Positions 53,682 through 63,900 are shown, counted from the first letter of the stretch. The stretch: 64,000 bases of DNA from Thermobacillus sp. ZCTH02-B1 (GCF_002159085.1 NZ_LZRU01000001.1:1-64000), one strand, 5' to 3'. Numbers and translations: made by a program. Notes: generated by a model from the letters alone, not told the origin.

Positions 53682-54875
53682 ATGTTCCGGCGCAAAGCCG
53701 CCGCGGCCGTCGCGCTCGCGCTGTCCGCGGCGCTGCTGTCCTCCTGTTGGGACAAAACCGAGCTGAACGAGCTGGCGCTTGTCAGCATGATCGGGCTCGA
53801 CCGGGACCCGGAAAGCGGCATTTATACGATCCGGCTGCAGGTCATCAATCCGACGAGCGGCAGCACCGCCAGGGGCACGCCGGGCGGCGAACAGTCCCCG
53901 GTGTACACCTACGAGGCAAACGTCCGCACGCTGGCGGAGGCGGACCTCAAATTCTACCATCTCATTCCCCGGAAATTGTTCCTGCATCACGCGAAGGCGG
54001 TCCTGATCTCGGGCCGCGCCGCCCGGCAGGGCATGCGGGACTTCATCAATTTCTCCGAGCTGCAGCCGAGCGCCCGGACGTCGGTGCCGCTGTTCGTCGT
54101 CGACGGATCGATCGGCGAGGTGATGCGGACGTATACGCCGCTCGAACGCACCCCTGCCGAATCGCTCTCCTCCCGCATCGAGCTGCTGGCCGATTACGCG
54201 CTGCAATCCGGCCGGGACGTCGAAGTCCGGGATGTCATCGAGCGGTCGGAACGAGACGAATGGATCGTCCTCCCCATGGTCGCCGTGACACCCAAGACCG
54301 GCAACCTGGACAGCCGGGACGTCGACGCGTCGATTGACGCGAACCGCAACCAGCTCCGGTTGAACGGCGGGGCGGTCATCCGGAATTACCGGATGGTCGG
54401 CCGTCTGGATGACAACGAACTGGTGCTGTATCACCTGCTCAACGGCGACAAGGGGACGTTCGTGCGGCGGGTTCCTTTCCGGAACGGTCACGTGACGGCC
54501 GTGCTCTTAAGCCGGGGAACCAAGCGGCGGCTCGACTGGGAGAACGGCAGGCCGGTCGTCCGGATCCGGCTTTCGCTGGAACTTTCGACCCTCGCGATGA
54601 ACGAATACCACCCTCGGACGCTGGAAGACATCCGCGCGCTGGAAAAAGCGGTCAGCGAGTCCATCACCGACGAACTGGACGCCTTTCTGGACAAGACGCG
54701 CGCGAAGGGCTGGGATCTGGCCGGCATCCGCAGCCTGCTCGGACGGAAAGCGCCGAAGCTGCCGAATCCGGATCGGGCGGCGGCCGACGCGAAGATCCGG
54801 TTCGAAATCAAAACCCTGTTCACCGGAATGGGCAACTTGAGCCGGCTTTACGAAGGATCGGGGGGAACGTCATGA
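53682..54875 (+). CDS. Spore germination lipoprotein, Ger(x)C family, operon 1
   Basis: A 397-residue lipoprotein with a signal ending LLSSCWDKTELNEL; the lipid cysteine is residue 22. The DKTELNELALVSMIGLDRDP block is a hallmark of GerC proteins. Three domains follow. The C-terminal region carries the family's late helix (AVSESITDELDAFLDKTRAKGWDLAG). GGGAGGTG precedes the ATG. Its stop overlaps the gerB start by four bases. Confidence 0.94.
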   Translation: MFRRKAAAAVALALSAALLSSCWDKTELNELALVSMIGLDRDPESGIYTIRLQVINPTSGSTARGTPGGEQSPVYTYEANVRTLAEADLKFYHLIPRKLFLHHAKAVLISGRAARQGMRDFINFSELQPSARTSVPLFVVDGSIGEVMRTYTPLERTPAESLSSRIELLADYALQSGRDVEVRDVIERSERDEWIVLPMVAVTPKTGNLDSRDVDASIDANRNQLRLNGGAVIRNYRMVGRLDDNELVLYHLLNGDKGTFVRRVPFRNGHVTAVLLSRGTKRRLDWENGRPVVRIRLSLELSTLAMNEYHPRTLEDIRALEKAVSESITDELDAFLDKTRAKGWDLAGIRSLLGRKAPKLPNPDRAAADAKIRFEIKTLFTGMGNLSRLYEGSGGTS

Positions 54876-55954
54876 TTTCGCGGGGGCAGTTCTATTTTCT
54901 CACGGTCAATTTCACGCTGGGCACCACCCTGTTCGTCACCATCAACAACATGATCGAAGAAGCCGGTCCCGACGCGTGGATGATGCCGCTGTGGGCGGGG
55001 CTCGGCGGCATGCTCGCCGCACTGCTCTGGATCGCGCTGCTCCGGTGCGCCCCGGGCCGGAGTCCGGTCGAGATCGCGCGGGATGCCTGGGGACCGATCG
55101 CGGGCCTCATCGTCGGCATCCTCTATCTGTTGGTGTTCTGCACCATCGCCGCGTGGGTGCTGCGCAACCTGAGCGATTTCATGAATGTGACGATCATGCC
55201 GAAAACGCCGCCCACGATATTCCACATCATGTTTCTGCTCGTGGGGGCCTATGCGGTGGCGCAGGGGTCGGAGACGGTCGGACGGATGAACGCGGTCATC
55301 ACGCCTTTTCTGTTCTTTCCGTTCTGGCTGAGTCTGGCGCTGGCGGCGGAGGAATGGAAATGGGAGCGACTGGAGCCCGCGTTCCGGGATCCGTGGGCGT
55401 TTTTCCAATACCCGTCGCTGCTCGCCTTCCCCTTCCTGGAGGCCTTCGCGCTGACGATGTTCTGGCCGAAGGTACGCCCGGGAGCGGCCGGCGCGCTCGT
55501 GTCCGGCATCGCGAGCGCCGCGGTTTCGCTCAGCCTCGTGCTGTTCATGGTGACCGGTCTGCTCGGTCCGGAGCGCGCCGCCCGGATCAACTTTCCGATC
55601 TACACAATCGTGCAGGAGGTGTCCATCGGCCGGGTGCTCGTCATCATCCATTCCGTGCTGACCGTCACCCTGATCACGCTCATCTTCGTCAAGCTGCTGG
55701 TGCTGCTGTACGCCGCGTTCGAAACCATCGACCGGCTCTTCCGCCCGACGGTCCGGTGGCCGCATCTGCTCGCGCTGGCCATCCTGATCTCGGCCGGAGC
55801 CCGCACCGTCTATGAGAACCCGGTCCAGAACCGGCTCCTGATCGACCGGTATTTGCTGATCTACGACGGTTTCTATTCGGTGCTGATCCCCGCCCTGCTG
55901 CTCGTGACCATATGGATCCGGCGGTCGCTCGCGGGCCGGGCCCGGAAGGGTTGA
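54872..55954 (+). CDS. Spore germination permease-like subunit B, operon 1
   Basis: A 360-residue membrane protein of the amino-acid-permease superfamily with about ten segments. It starts ISRGQFYFLTVNFTLGTTLF and contains VLRNLSDFMNVTIMPKTP and SLLAFPFLEAFALTMFWPKV. GerB subunits bind the germinant in Bacillus. The ATGA overlap with the GerC gene shows coupling. Confidence 0.94.
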   Translation: MISRGQFYFLTVNFTLGTTLFVTINNMIEEAGPDAWMMPLWAGLGGMLAALLWIALLRCAPGRSPVEIARDAWGPIAGLIVGILYLLVFCTIAAWVLRNLSDFMNVTIMPKTPPTIFHIMFLLVGAYAVAQGSETVGRMNAVITPFLFFPFWLSLALAAEEWKWERLEPAFRDPWAFFQYPSLLAFPFLEAFALTMFWPKVRPGAAGALVSGIASAAVSLSLVLFMVTGLLGPERAARINFPIYTIVQEVSIGRVLVIIHSVLTVTLITLIFVKLLVLLYAAFETIDRLFRPTVRWPHLLALAILISAGARTVYENPVQNRLLIDRYLLIYDGFYSVLIPALLLVTIWIRRSLAGRARKG

Positions 55955-55959
55955 CGCAC

Positions 55960-56172
55960 ATGTGGCTGCTGTATCTGGTGCTCGCGCCGGTGATCGTCCT
56001 GCAGGCGGCATGGCTCCTTTACGCAAAAAAATACAGGGACACCGCCGTGTTCCTGGCGATATCCCTTTCCGGATTCGCGCTGTGGGGATCCGTCGCCTAC
56101 GGCCGCCCGATCATCCTGAACGCGTGGATCGGGCGGATCATCGAGGCGGCGAAATCGCTGGTGTCCTTCTGA
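55960..56172 (+). CDS. Small two-segment membrane protein, D-subunit-like, operon 1
   Basis: A 70-residue protein beginning MWLLYLVLAPVIVLQAAWLL, with a second hydrophobic stretch, TAVFLAISLSGFALWGSVAY. It lies five bases after the GerB gene. Some gerA operons carry a small D subunit of this size with two membrane segments that tunes germination. The topology and position match, but direct homology cannot be shown here. Confidence 0.65.
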   Translation: MWLLYLVLAPVIVLQAAWLLYAKKYRDTAVFLAISLSGFALWGSVAYGRPIILNAWIGRIIEAAKSLVSF

Positions 56173-56222
56173 CGCCCGAACCGGCCGGATCGGCCCGGTG
56201 CGCCCGGCCGGCACAGGACGCC

Positions 56223-56552
56223 TTATTGGTTCCGGATCCAATCGGCGATGGCCGCGATCTCCTCGTCCGTCAGCCGGTCCCTGAATCCCTGCATGAGGCC
56301 GGTGCCGTCGCGGATCACCGCAATGAGCTCGTCCCGGGTCATCCGCTCGCCGATGTTCCGCAATTCCGGTCCGAAGGCTCCCTCCAGGCCCTCGCCGTGG
56401 CAGGCGCTGCAACGGTTCGCGTACAGCCGCGCGCCCTCGGCCATCCCCCGATCCGCTCCGTCCGAACCGCCGGCCGCGCCTCCGCCGACACCGCACGCGC
56501 CGAGCGCCGCCGCAAGCAGCAGCGCGGCCGGCCACGCACGCCTTGCCGCCAA
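56223..56552 (-). CDS. Membrane-anchored cytochrome c (c550/c551-like lipoprotein)
   Basis: A 109-residue lipoprotein cytochrome. The TTG start, with GGGGAGG eight bases upstream, gives MAARRAWPAALLLAAALGAC. The lipid Cys falls at residue 20, followed by a Gly-rich linker. The heme motif is CSACH (NRCSACHGEGLEGAFGP), and GTGLMQGFRDRLTDEEIAAI supplies the axial Met. It resembles small CccA/CccB cytochromes that feed terminal oxidases. It is antiparallel between the two gerA operons. Confidence 0.85.
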   Translation of the reverse strand: MAARRAWPAALLLAAALGACGVGGGAAGGSDGADRGMAEGARLYANRCSACHGEGLEGAFGPELRNIGERMTRDELIAVIRDGTGLMQGFRDRLTDEEIAAIADWIRNQ

Positions 56553-56588
56553 TGCCCCGAACCTCCCCGTCTCATCTTGTTGCACCGT

Positions 56589-56617
56589 ATTATAATCCAC
56601 ATCGTCCATGCCGGCAA
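56589..56617 (-). promoter_or_regulatory. Sigma-A promoter of the cytochrome c gene
   Basis: On the minus strand TTGCCG and TATAAT are separated by 17 bases. The promoter lies inside a longer open frame, which confirms that translation begins at the later TTG and not farther upstream. Confidence 0.8.
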
Positions 56618-56805
56618 ACGAACATCTCGTGAACCCGTCCGCCTTCATTTCCGTTTCCGCACCGCCGTCCGTCTTTTGCCCTGCCACCAGCCGCCGGTTT
56701 TCTGCTTTCCCGCGGTCCCGTCCGTTGTCCGTCGACCCCCTCCTGATGGATAAAACCCGCCTCGCATGCAAACAATGGAACCAAACGCACACGCGGGGGA
56801 TGGCA

Positions 56806-58212
56806 ATGAAGCTTTCCAGACATTTGCGGGACAATGTGCGGCGGCTTCGGGCCGTCTACAGCGACTGCTCCGACGTGATCTTCCACGAACTCCGCATCGG
56901 CGGCCACACCCCGGCCATGCTTGTCTTCATCGAAGGCATGATTATGCTCGAGGAGCTCGACCAGCAGGTCATCGCTCCGCTCCGTGACGGTCCCGGCCCC
57001 GGCCCGTCGCTGGAGGACGTTCGGAGCCGGACCGCCGTCGCGTCCATCCGAACCGTCTCCACGCTCAACGAACTCTTGGACGAGATTGCCGACGGACACC
57101 CGGTCCTGCTCGTCGACGGGCTCGAAGCGGCGCTCGTCTACGGCTTGTCCCATTGGGAGCAGCGCTCCGTGGAGGAACCGACGGCCGAGTCGGTGCTGCG
57201 TGGCCCGCGGGAGGGGTTCATCGAATCGCTCCGGACGAATATCGCCATGCTGCGGCGCAAAATCCGAAGCCCGAAGCTGAAGGTGATCACCTTTCGCCTC
57301 GGATCCCAATCGAGAACGCCGATCGCCGTCATTTACATGGAAGGCGCCGCGGCTCCCGCGCTGGTCCGGGAAGTGCTCAGCCGGCTGAACCGGATCGAAA
57401 TCACGGACGTGCTGGAGACCGCCTACATCGAGGAATGGATCGAGGACAACCGGTTCTCCCCGTTCCCGCAGCTGCTCAGCACGGAGCGGCCGGACGTGGC
57501 GGCCTCCTATCTGGTCGAAGGTCACGTCGTCATCATGGTCGAAGGCACGCCCACCGTGCTGGTCGCTCCGGCCACGTTCTTCTCCCTGCTGCAGACGCCG
57601 GAGGATTATTACGAGCGCTATGTGGTCGGCACGGCGATCCGCTGGCTTCGATATTTCTTCTTCGCGATCTCGCTGCTCGGTCCGTCCCTGTACGTGGCCG
57701 TCGTGACGTTCCATCAGGAAATGATCCCGACCACCCTCATGCTTACGATGGCGCGGTCGCGGGAACAGATCCCGTTCACCGCCCTGATGGAGGCCTTCCT
57801 GATGGAAACGATGTTCGAGGCGCTGCGGGAGGCCGGCGCCCGGCTGCCGAAACAGATCGGTTCGGCCGTCAGCATCGTCGGCGCCCTCGTCATCGGCCAG
57901 GCGGCGATTTCAGCCGGCATCGTGTCCGCGCCGATGGTCATGGTGGTCGCCATCACGGGCATCGCGTCCTTCATGGCGCCCCGTTACACGATCGGCATCC
58001 CGATCCGGCTGCTCCGCTTCCCGATCATGTTCCTGGCGGGGATGATGGGCCTGCTCGGCGTGATCCTGGGCGTCATCGCGATCCTGATCCATCTGCTTCA
58101 GCTTCGCTCCTTCGGGGTCCCCTACATGTCGCCGCTCGCGCCGATTCAGAAACACGGTCTGAAGGACGTGCTTTTTCGGGCGCCCCGTTGGAATCTGAAC
58201 AGGAGATCGTGA
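56806..58212 (+). CDS. Spore germination receptor subunit A (GerA family), operon 2
   Basis: A 468-residue paralogue of the gene at 52209, with the same soluble N-terminal part and membrane domain (AYIEEWIEDNRFSPFPQLLSTERPD, LYVAVVTFHQEMIPTTLML, SIVGALVIGQAAISAGIVS). The ATG at 56806 has GGGGG six bases upstream; the frame extends 198 bases earlier without support. It begins a second operon ordered A, C, small gene, B. Confidence 0.94.
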   Translation: MKLSRHLRDNVRRLRAVYSDCSDVIFHELRIGGHTPAMLVFIEGMIMLEELDQQVIAPLRDGPGPGPSLEDVRSRTAVASIRTVSTLNELLDEIADGHPVLLVDGLEAALVYGLSHWEQRSVEEPTAESVLRGPREGFIESLRTNIAMLRRKIRSPKLKVITFRLGSQSRTPIAVIYMEGAAAPALVREVLSRLNRIEITDVLETAYIEEWIEDNRFSPFPQLLSTERPDVAASYLVEGHVVIMVEGTPTVLVAPATFFSLLQTPEDYYERYVVGTAIRWLRYFFFAISLLGPSLYVAVVTFHQEMIPTTLMLTMARSREQIPFTALMEAFLMETMFEALREAGARLPKQIGSAVSIVGALVIGQAAISAGIVSAPMVMVVAITGIASFMAPRYTIGIPIRLLRFPIMFLAGMMGLLGVILGVIAILIHLLQLRSFGVPYMSPLAPIQKHGLKDVLFRAPRWNLNRRS

Positions 58213-58214
58213 GC

Positions 58215-59393
58215 ATGATCAGGAAACTGCTGCTTGTGCTCGTGTCGACCGCCTGTCTGTTGCCGACGGCCGGGTGCTGGAACGCGAAGGAAGTGAACGA
58301 TCTCGCGATCATCACGGGGGCCGGCATCGACCTGACCGAAGACGGCCGGATCGAGTTGTCCGTGGAGATATATTTGACTTCTCCCGGCGGCACGGAGTCC
58401 GATGGCCCGATGACGGGACAGCCGAACGGCGACAAGGGAACGTCGGTCATCCGCACCGTACACGGCATCAACATGGCGGACGCGGCCTCCCGGCTGCAGA
58501 AAATGATATCCCGCAAGGTGTTCTGGGGGCAGGCCGAGGTATTCCTGTTCGGTGAACGGATGGCGCGGGCGGGCCTGGAAGAGCCGATGGACTTCATGTT
58601 GCGGCACACCGCGTCACGGGAACGGTCCCAGGTGTTCGTCGCCAACGGACCGGCGAAGGACGTGCTGCTGCTCACCCCGCCGGTCGATCGTTCGCTCTCG
58701 GACGCGCTGGTCTCGATGGCCGAGCAGCAGACCGGACTCAACATCACGATGAAGGAACTGGCGCAGATGATGGTGGGCAAATCGAGGGCGGCGGTCCTTC
58801 CGATCGTGCATATTTACCCGGAAAAGGACCTGCAGGATGCGTTTCCCTACATCGCGGGCATGGCGGTCATCAAGGAAGGCCGCATGATCGGCAAATTGGA
58901 CGAATACACCACGCGGGGAGTCATGTGGCTGCGCAACGAGATGAAGCACGCCACCGTGACCGTCAAACCGGACGAATCCGGCGGCTACGTCTCGCTCCAT
59001 TTGCTGCGCAACCATACGCGCCTCATCCCGTCCATCCAAGGCGACCGCTGGATCATGACCGTCCGCATCACCGGTCAGGACGACATCGTCGAGAACACGT
59101 CGAACCTGGATCTGTCGGAGCCGGACCACCTCGAGCAGGTGGAGCGGGAAATGGAGCGGTTCGTCGAAGAGCGCGTGAAGCTCGCGCTCGATACGGCGCA
59201 GAAGAAGCTGAAGGTTGACATCTTCGGATTCGCCGACGCCTTCTGGCGCAGATATCCGAAGCAGTGGATGGCGAACGCCAGCCGATGGGACGAGATCTTT
59301 CCGGAGATGGAAGTCCGCCTCGAAACGGATATCCGGATCGCAAGGCCGGGATTGATCGGCAAAAATTTCTTCCCACGTCAGGAGCAGAGGTGA
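58215..59393 (+). CDS. Spore germination lipoprotein, Ger(x)C family, operon 2
   Basis: A 392-residue lipoprotein with a signal ending LLPTAGC; the lipid cysteine is residue 21. NAKEVNDLAIITGAGIDLTEDG matches the GerC hallmark. The gene begins two bases after the GerA stop, and GGAG lies nine bases before the ATG. It has an acidic C-terminal helix (EMERFVEERVKLALDTAQKK) similar to the paralogue in operon 1. Confidence 0.93.
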   Translation: MIRKLLLVLVSTACLLPTAGCWNAKEVNDLAIITGAGIDLTEDGRIELSVEIYLTSPGGTESDGPMTGQPNGDKGTSVIRTVHGINMADAASRLQKMISRKVFWGQAEVFLFGERMARAGLEEPMDFMLRHTASRERSQVFVANGPAKDVLLLTPPVDRSLSDALVSMAEQQTGLNITMKELAQMMVGKSRAAVLPIVHIYPEKDLQDAFPYIAGMAVIKEGRMIGKLDEYTTRGVMWLRNEMKHATVTVKPDESGGYVSLHLLRNHTRLIPSIQGDRWIMTVRITGQDDIVENTSNLDLSEPDHLEQVEREMERFVEERVKLALDTAQKKLKVDIFGFADAFWRRYPKQWMANASRWDEIFPEMEVRLETDIRIARPGLIGKNFFPRQEQR

Positions 59394-59400
59394 GTCTTGC

Positions 59401-59589
59401 ATGCGGAAGCGCGTGTCCCGGGAGCGGATCGCCGCCGCCGTTCTGACCCTCGCGGGCGTCGCTCTGGCGGCCGCGCTCACGTACAATCCACGGTTGCCGG
59501 GACCGACGGAACTCGTCGACACATTGTTCCGGCCGGTCACCATTTTCATCGAGCATATCAGCGCGAAAGAGGGCGGGCACTTGTCATGA
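59401..59589 (+). CDS. Small one-segment membrane protein, D-subunit-like, operon 2
   Basis: A 62-residue protein with one membrane segment (AAAVLTLAGVALAAALTY) and a short amphipathic tail (LVDTLFRPVTIFIEHIS). It lies seven bases after the GerC gene, and its stop overlaps the GerB start by ATGA. It is placed between C and B, while its counterpart in operon 1 follows B, and the two share no clear sequence. A role as a small regulatory subunit is inferred. Confidence 0.6.
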   Translation: MRKRVSRERIAAAVLTLAGVALAAALTYNPRLPGPTELVDTLFRPVTIFIEHISAKEGGHLS

Positions 59590-60671
59590 TCGAAAAAGGC
59601 AAAATCTCCTCCGCGCAGCTTGGGAAAATGATCTACCTGGCCATCACGCCGACGGCCATTCTCACCGCACCGGGCATCTCCTTCAATTTCGCGCGGCAGG
59701 ATCTGTGGCTCTCGCCGCTGTGGGCGATCTGCGGCGTCATCGCCGTGCCGCTTGCGCTCGGCCTGAACCGGCTGTATCCCGACTGCAGCCCCGTCCAGGC
59801 GAGCCGGAAAATCGCCGGCCGGATACCGGGATGGGTATTCGCCGGCGCCAATTGGCTGTTCTATCTCTACATGAGCGGAATCATCCTGCGGGAATACGGG
59901 GAATTCGTCGTCGGCGCCTTCCTGTCCGAAACCCCGCTCCTCATCGTGCTCGGCAGCCTCGTGCTGGTGTGCGCGTTCGCGGTGCGGGGAGGCGTGGAGA
60001 TCGTGGGGCGGTTTGCGGGGCTTTTTCTGCCGGCTTTTCTCACGCTGTTCCTGCTCATCGTGCTGCTCATCATCCCGGATCTGCAGATTACGAACATGAT
60101 GCCGATCCTGCCGGAAGGGATCCTGCCCTCCCTGAAGGGCTCGCTCGTCCTGCAGATCTGGTTCTCGGAGCTGTCCATCGCGTGGTTCCTCCTCCCGTAC
60201 GTCTCCGACCGGGAGAACGCGAAGAAGAGTCTCTGGATCACGTTCGGCGGGATCATCCTGACGCTGCTCCTGTCCAACTGGGTGACGCTGCTCCTGCTCG
60301 GTGATCTGACGGGCGGCTACTCGTTCCCGTTCCTGATCCTCGCGCGGTACATCGATCTGGCGGAATTCTTCACGCATCTGGAGGCGCTGTTCATGGCGAT
60401 CTGGGTGCTCGGCGCCTTCGTGAAGATATGCGTGTTCTTCTACGTCACCGTGACCGGGGCGGCGGAATGGATGGGACTCCGCGACTATCGCCCGATCGTG
60501 TTCCCGATGGCCCTGCTGCTGACGCTGTTCGGCATCTGGATCGCGGCGAACTTCCAGGAGATGACGCACGCGATCGCGACGTCCCTCATTCCGCTGGCGC
60601 TCACGATGTTCATCCTCGTGCCGGCGATCCTGTATGCGATCGGCCGGCTCAGGGGACAGGGCCGCCAGTGA
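59586..60671 (+). CDS. Spore germination permease-like subunit B, operon 2
   Basis: A 361-residue membrane protein with about ten segments, starting MIEKGKISSAQLGKMIYLAI. GSLVLVCAFAVRGGVEIVGRF and GSLVLQIWFSELSIAWFLLP are family landmarks. The ATGA overlap with the small gene shows coupling. The receptor of this operon is distinct enough from operon 1 to sense a different germinant. Confidence 0.94.
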   Translation: MIEKGKISSAQLGKMIYLAITPTAILTAPGISFNFARQDLWLSPLWAICGVIAVPLALGLNRLYPDCSPVQASRKIAGRIPGWVFAGANWLFYLYMSGIILREYGEFVVGAFLSETPLLIVLGSLVLVCAFAVRGGVEIVGRFAGLFLPAFLTLFLLIVLLIIPDLQITNMMPILPEGILPSLKGSLVLQIWFSELSIAWFLLPYVSDRENAKKSLWITFGGIILTLLLSNWVTLLLLGDLTGGYSFPFLILARYIDLAEFFTHLEALFMAIWVLGAFVKICVFFYVTVTGAAEWMGLRDYRPIVFPMALLLTLFGIWIAANFQEMTHAIATSLIPLALTMFILVPAILYAIGRLRGQGRQ

Positions 60672-60731
60672 CTCGGCCGTGTCAGACGGCAACCGGGGAG
60701 GGGATCCGCTTGCTGACCTCGAATCGATACT

Positions 60732-60954
60732 CTAAAAAAGAATGGTGAGCGGCAGAAAACTATGTCGGACAACGAATCCGCCGCTCACAATGTAATTCAA
60801 TGGACCATGCAATTTGAACAGAAATAGTTCATTCGGCTCGAGTGCCCTGAACGTCTGTTTGCCTCCTGGACGCCAAAAGTTCACCTCATCCGGCTGTTCC
60901 CTGGCCAGAAAAATTGAACCAATCAATATCCGTAACTCCCACATAAATTTTCAT
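60732..60954 (-). pseudogene. HNH endonuclease gene remnant (frameshift and 3' truncation)
   Basis: The gene starts at an ATG (60954) overlapping the helicase stop by four bases and reads MKIYVGVTDIDWFNF. An extra base in a run of five T (plus-strand A at 60909-60913) then shifts the frame. It resumes as FLAREQPDEVNFWRPGG and GELFLFKLH-like sequence to RHSFLPL. There the homology ends and a TAG follows. This N-terminal block resembles the first domain of a family of about 300-residue HNH nucleases (DEVNFWxPSG, FLFKLH, GGGFF). The HNH domain is missing. Confidence 0.72.
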
Positions 60955-63900
60955 CCCGCTACCACCCCCGCCGCGTCCAGCACGAACGCCGGCAGTGGTT
61001 CGCGCATCGTCCACTCCATGCTGATCGGCGCCGAGCCACGATGGCTCCGGTAGTCGGCCAGGCCAACGCAGGTGTAGGGCATCGTCACGCCCTGCTCGTT
61101 CCGCTTCCGCTCGCGGATGAAGAACAAGACCGGGTGCTTCGTCTTTGCCTGGTTGATGTACCGCTGTCCCGTCGGCGACCCGACCGTCGTTCGGCTCTGC
61201 GACTGCCAGTGGAAGACGCGCTCGTTCACCGCGTAGTCCTGGTACATCGTCGTCGGTGAATAGTCCCGTTCCGACTTGAGCAGCGTCACGAAGAACACGT
61301 CCATGTTCCGTTCCCGCACATACAGGACGCCCTCCTGGATATGCCGGTGCTTACACGGCGAATGCAGGCCGAGCGCGGCGAGGATCTGGTCAATCGTGTA
61401 ATTGCAGTACAGATCCAGCGGGATGTCGGCGTCGAGCCCCTCGATCGGCCGACCGACGATGTCGATCCGATCGTACTGGTATTGCAGCACGTCGCACAAC
61501 TCCGCATACGCCAGCGGGTGCTGAACCAGCCAACCAAGCGCCTCCTCCACCGTCCGGAAAGGTTGTCCCTCCAGTTCGGACAGGCCCGCATGCCAGAACG
61601 TGTAGTACAACATGAGCAACATCCGGCGTTCGGCCGCATCGAGCCCGTCCAGTTCCCGTCCGCGCCCCTCTCGGATCGCCTTTAGCGTTCGCAGCGCAAA
61701 CTGAATGAACCGCGCCGAATTGCAGAACGAGAGCCTCTCCAGCCCGCCGGCCAGCACTTTCTCCCGCGCGTCGCCCAACGGCTCATCGCAAGCCACGACG
61801 TTCTCCCGTACCGCAAGTCCGTAGACCGTGACCGGCTGCTGCCGTCCGTACACCTCCAGCGGCTTCACGTGGTAATCCTCGAAAAATTCCCCGATCCGCC
61901 ACTCCCGATGATGCGTGAAATAGTCGACCACCTTGCGCCGAATGTTCCGTAGGTTGTTGATCGACGCCCGGATATGCGCGAGGATGATCTCCTGCGCCTT
62001 CCGTTCGAGGATGATGGAGCAGCCCTTCGGCACGCTGGGGAACCCCAACTCAATCTCCTTCAGCACCGACCGTCTCGCTCTCGGCAGAAGCGCCTGGAAC
62101 CGCTGCTCGAAGTTGTACTCGCGGTGCGCCTGCCCGACGAAATCGAGCACGGTCAGCGCTTCCTTCCCCTCGCAGAGCCGAAGTCCCCGCCCGAGTTGCT
62201 GCAGAAACACGGTCAGGCTCTCCGTCGGCCTCAAGAAAAGCACGGTGTTCACTTCCGGGATATCCACGCCCTCGTTGTACAGGTCCACGACGAAGACGAA
62301 ATGGATCTCCTTCCGCACGAGTCGCTTCCTCACCGATTCCCGCACGTCGTCGGGTGAATCGGCTGTCAGATATTCGGAAGGCACCCCAAAGGCGTTGAAC
62401 TGCTCGGCCATGAACTTCGCGTGCAGCTTGCTCACGCAGAACCCGATCCCGATCACGTCCCGGATGTCCGTGCAGTACCGCTCCACCGCTTCGAAAATAT
62501 AACGCGCCCGCTCCTTCGCCGTCCGCTCCTCGAACACGTAAACCTTCTCCAGATCGGACTCGTCATACTTGCCGAAGCGCCACCGAACACCGCGCAGGTC
62601 CACGGAGTCCGTCACGCCGAAATAGTGAAACGGGCTAAGCAGCTTACGCTCGATCGCCTCATACAGCCGGATCTCCGCGGCGATCCGGCCGTCGAAATAA
62701 TCCGTTACCCGCTTTCCGTCCGCCCGCTCCGGCGTCGCGGTAAGTCCGAGCAGCACCCGCGGCTTGTAATACTCCAACAGTTGCCGATACGACGGCGCCG
62801 CCGCGTGATGGAACTCGTCAACAATGATGAAATCGTAGAAATCCGGCGGCGTCCGGGCGAACAGATCCCGGGAATTCAGCGACTGGATCGAGACGAACAG
62901 GTGGTCGATCCGCTCCGGCACCTGCCCCGCCACCATGATGTCGCCGAAATTCAGGTCGCGCAGAATTGAGCGGAAGCAGGCGAGGCTCTGCTGCAGAATC
63001 TCCCGGCGATGCGCGACGAACAGCAGCCGGTTCGGCTTGCCCGGATTCTGCCGGCAGTACCGGCGGTAGTCGAAGGCAGCGATGACGGTCTTCCCCGTGC
63101 CCGTCGCCGCAACGACAAGATTGCGGTACCGGCCGTGCACCTCCCGCTCCGCCTGCAGCTTGTCGAGGATTTCCTGCTGATAGTAGTAGGGCTGGATATC
63201 GAAAAAGTACCCCGCCACCCCCTCCCCGTCGGCTTCCCGCGAACGTTCGGCTTTCAAAGCCTGACGCAATTGCCGTTCATGGAGCTGCGGTATGAACGTC
63301 ACGAACTCCGGGTTGTTCCAGTAATGCTCGAAGGTAACCTCGACCTTCCGCACCAGCTCCGGCGCGTCCTGCTGTGACAGCCGGACGTTCCATTCAAGGC
63401 CCGAGACAAACGCGGATTCCGAAATGTTGGAAGAGCCGATGTAGACGGTGCTGAAGCCGGTGTCCCGCCAGAAAAGGTAAGCCTTCGCGTGGAGGCGGGT
63501 CGTTTTCGTATCGTAGGAGATTTTCACCTCGGTATTGGGAAGCTTGACGAGCTCCTGGACGGCCTTGTAGTCGGTCGCGCCCATGTAGCTCGTCGTGATG
63601 ACCCGAAGCCGACCGCCCCGCATCGTGAACGCCTTGAGCTCATTGAGCAGCAGCCGAAGCCCGCTAAACTTGATGAAGGAAACAAGGAAGTCTATCCGGT
63701 CGCTCGTCGCGATCTCCTTCTTCAGCTCCGCCATCATGCTCGGTTCCCTTTTGTCCCCGGTGAAAAGGGAACTTGAGGACAGCGGGGTTTGGGGACGAAC
63801 GCGAGGACTCCACGACTCACCCCGGCTGCGGTCGATCAGTTCCAGCAGCATCTCGGCGTCCCGGTGGATGAGCTGTCCTTTCAGTTCGGCGACAAGCCCC

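Noticed and set aside
52221-54491. A 756-codon frame antisense to the first gerA/gerC genes
   Set aside because: It is a mirror frame without motifs, and gerA and gerC on the other strand are unmistakable.
58614-60692. A 692-codon frame antisense to gerC/gerB of operon 2
   Set aside because: It has highly charged, His/Arg/Glu-rich composition and no recognisable domain.
60700-60750. A tiny frame starting TTG after GGGGAGGGG, reading LLTSNRYSKKEW
   Set aside because: Twelve codons with a good ribosome site could be another gene remnant, but nothing supports a product.
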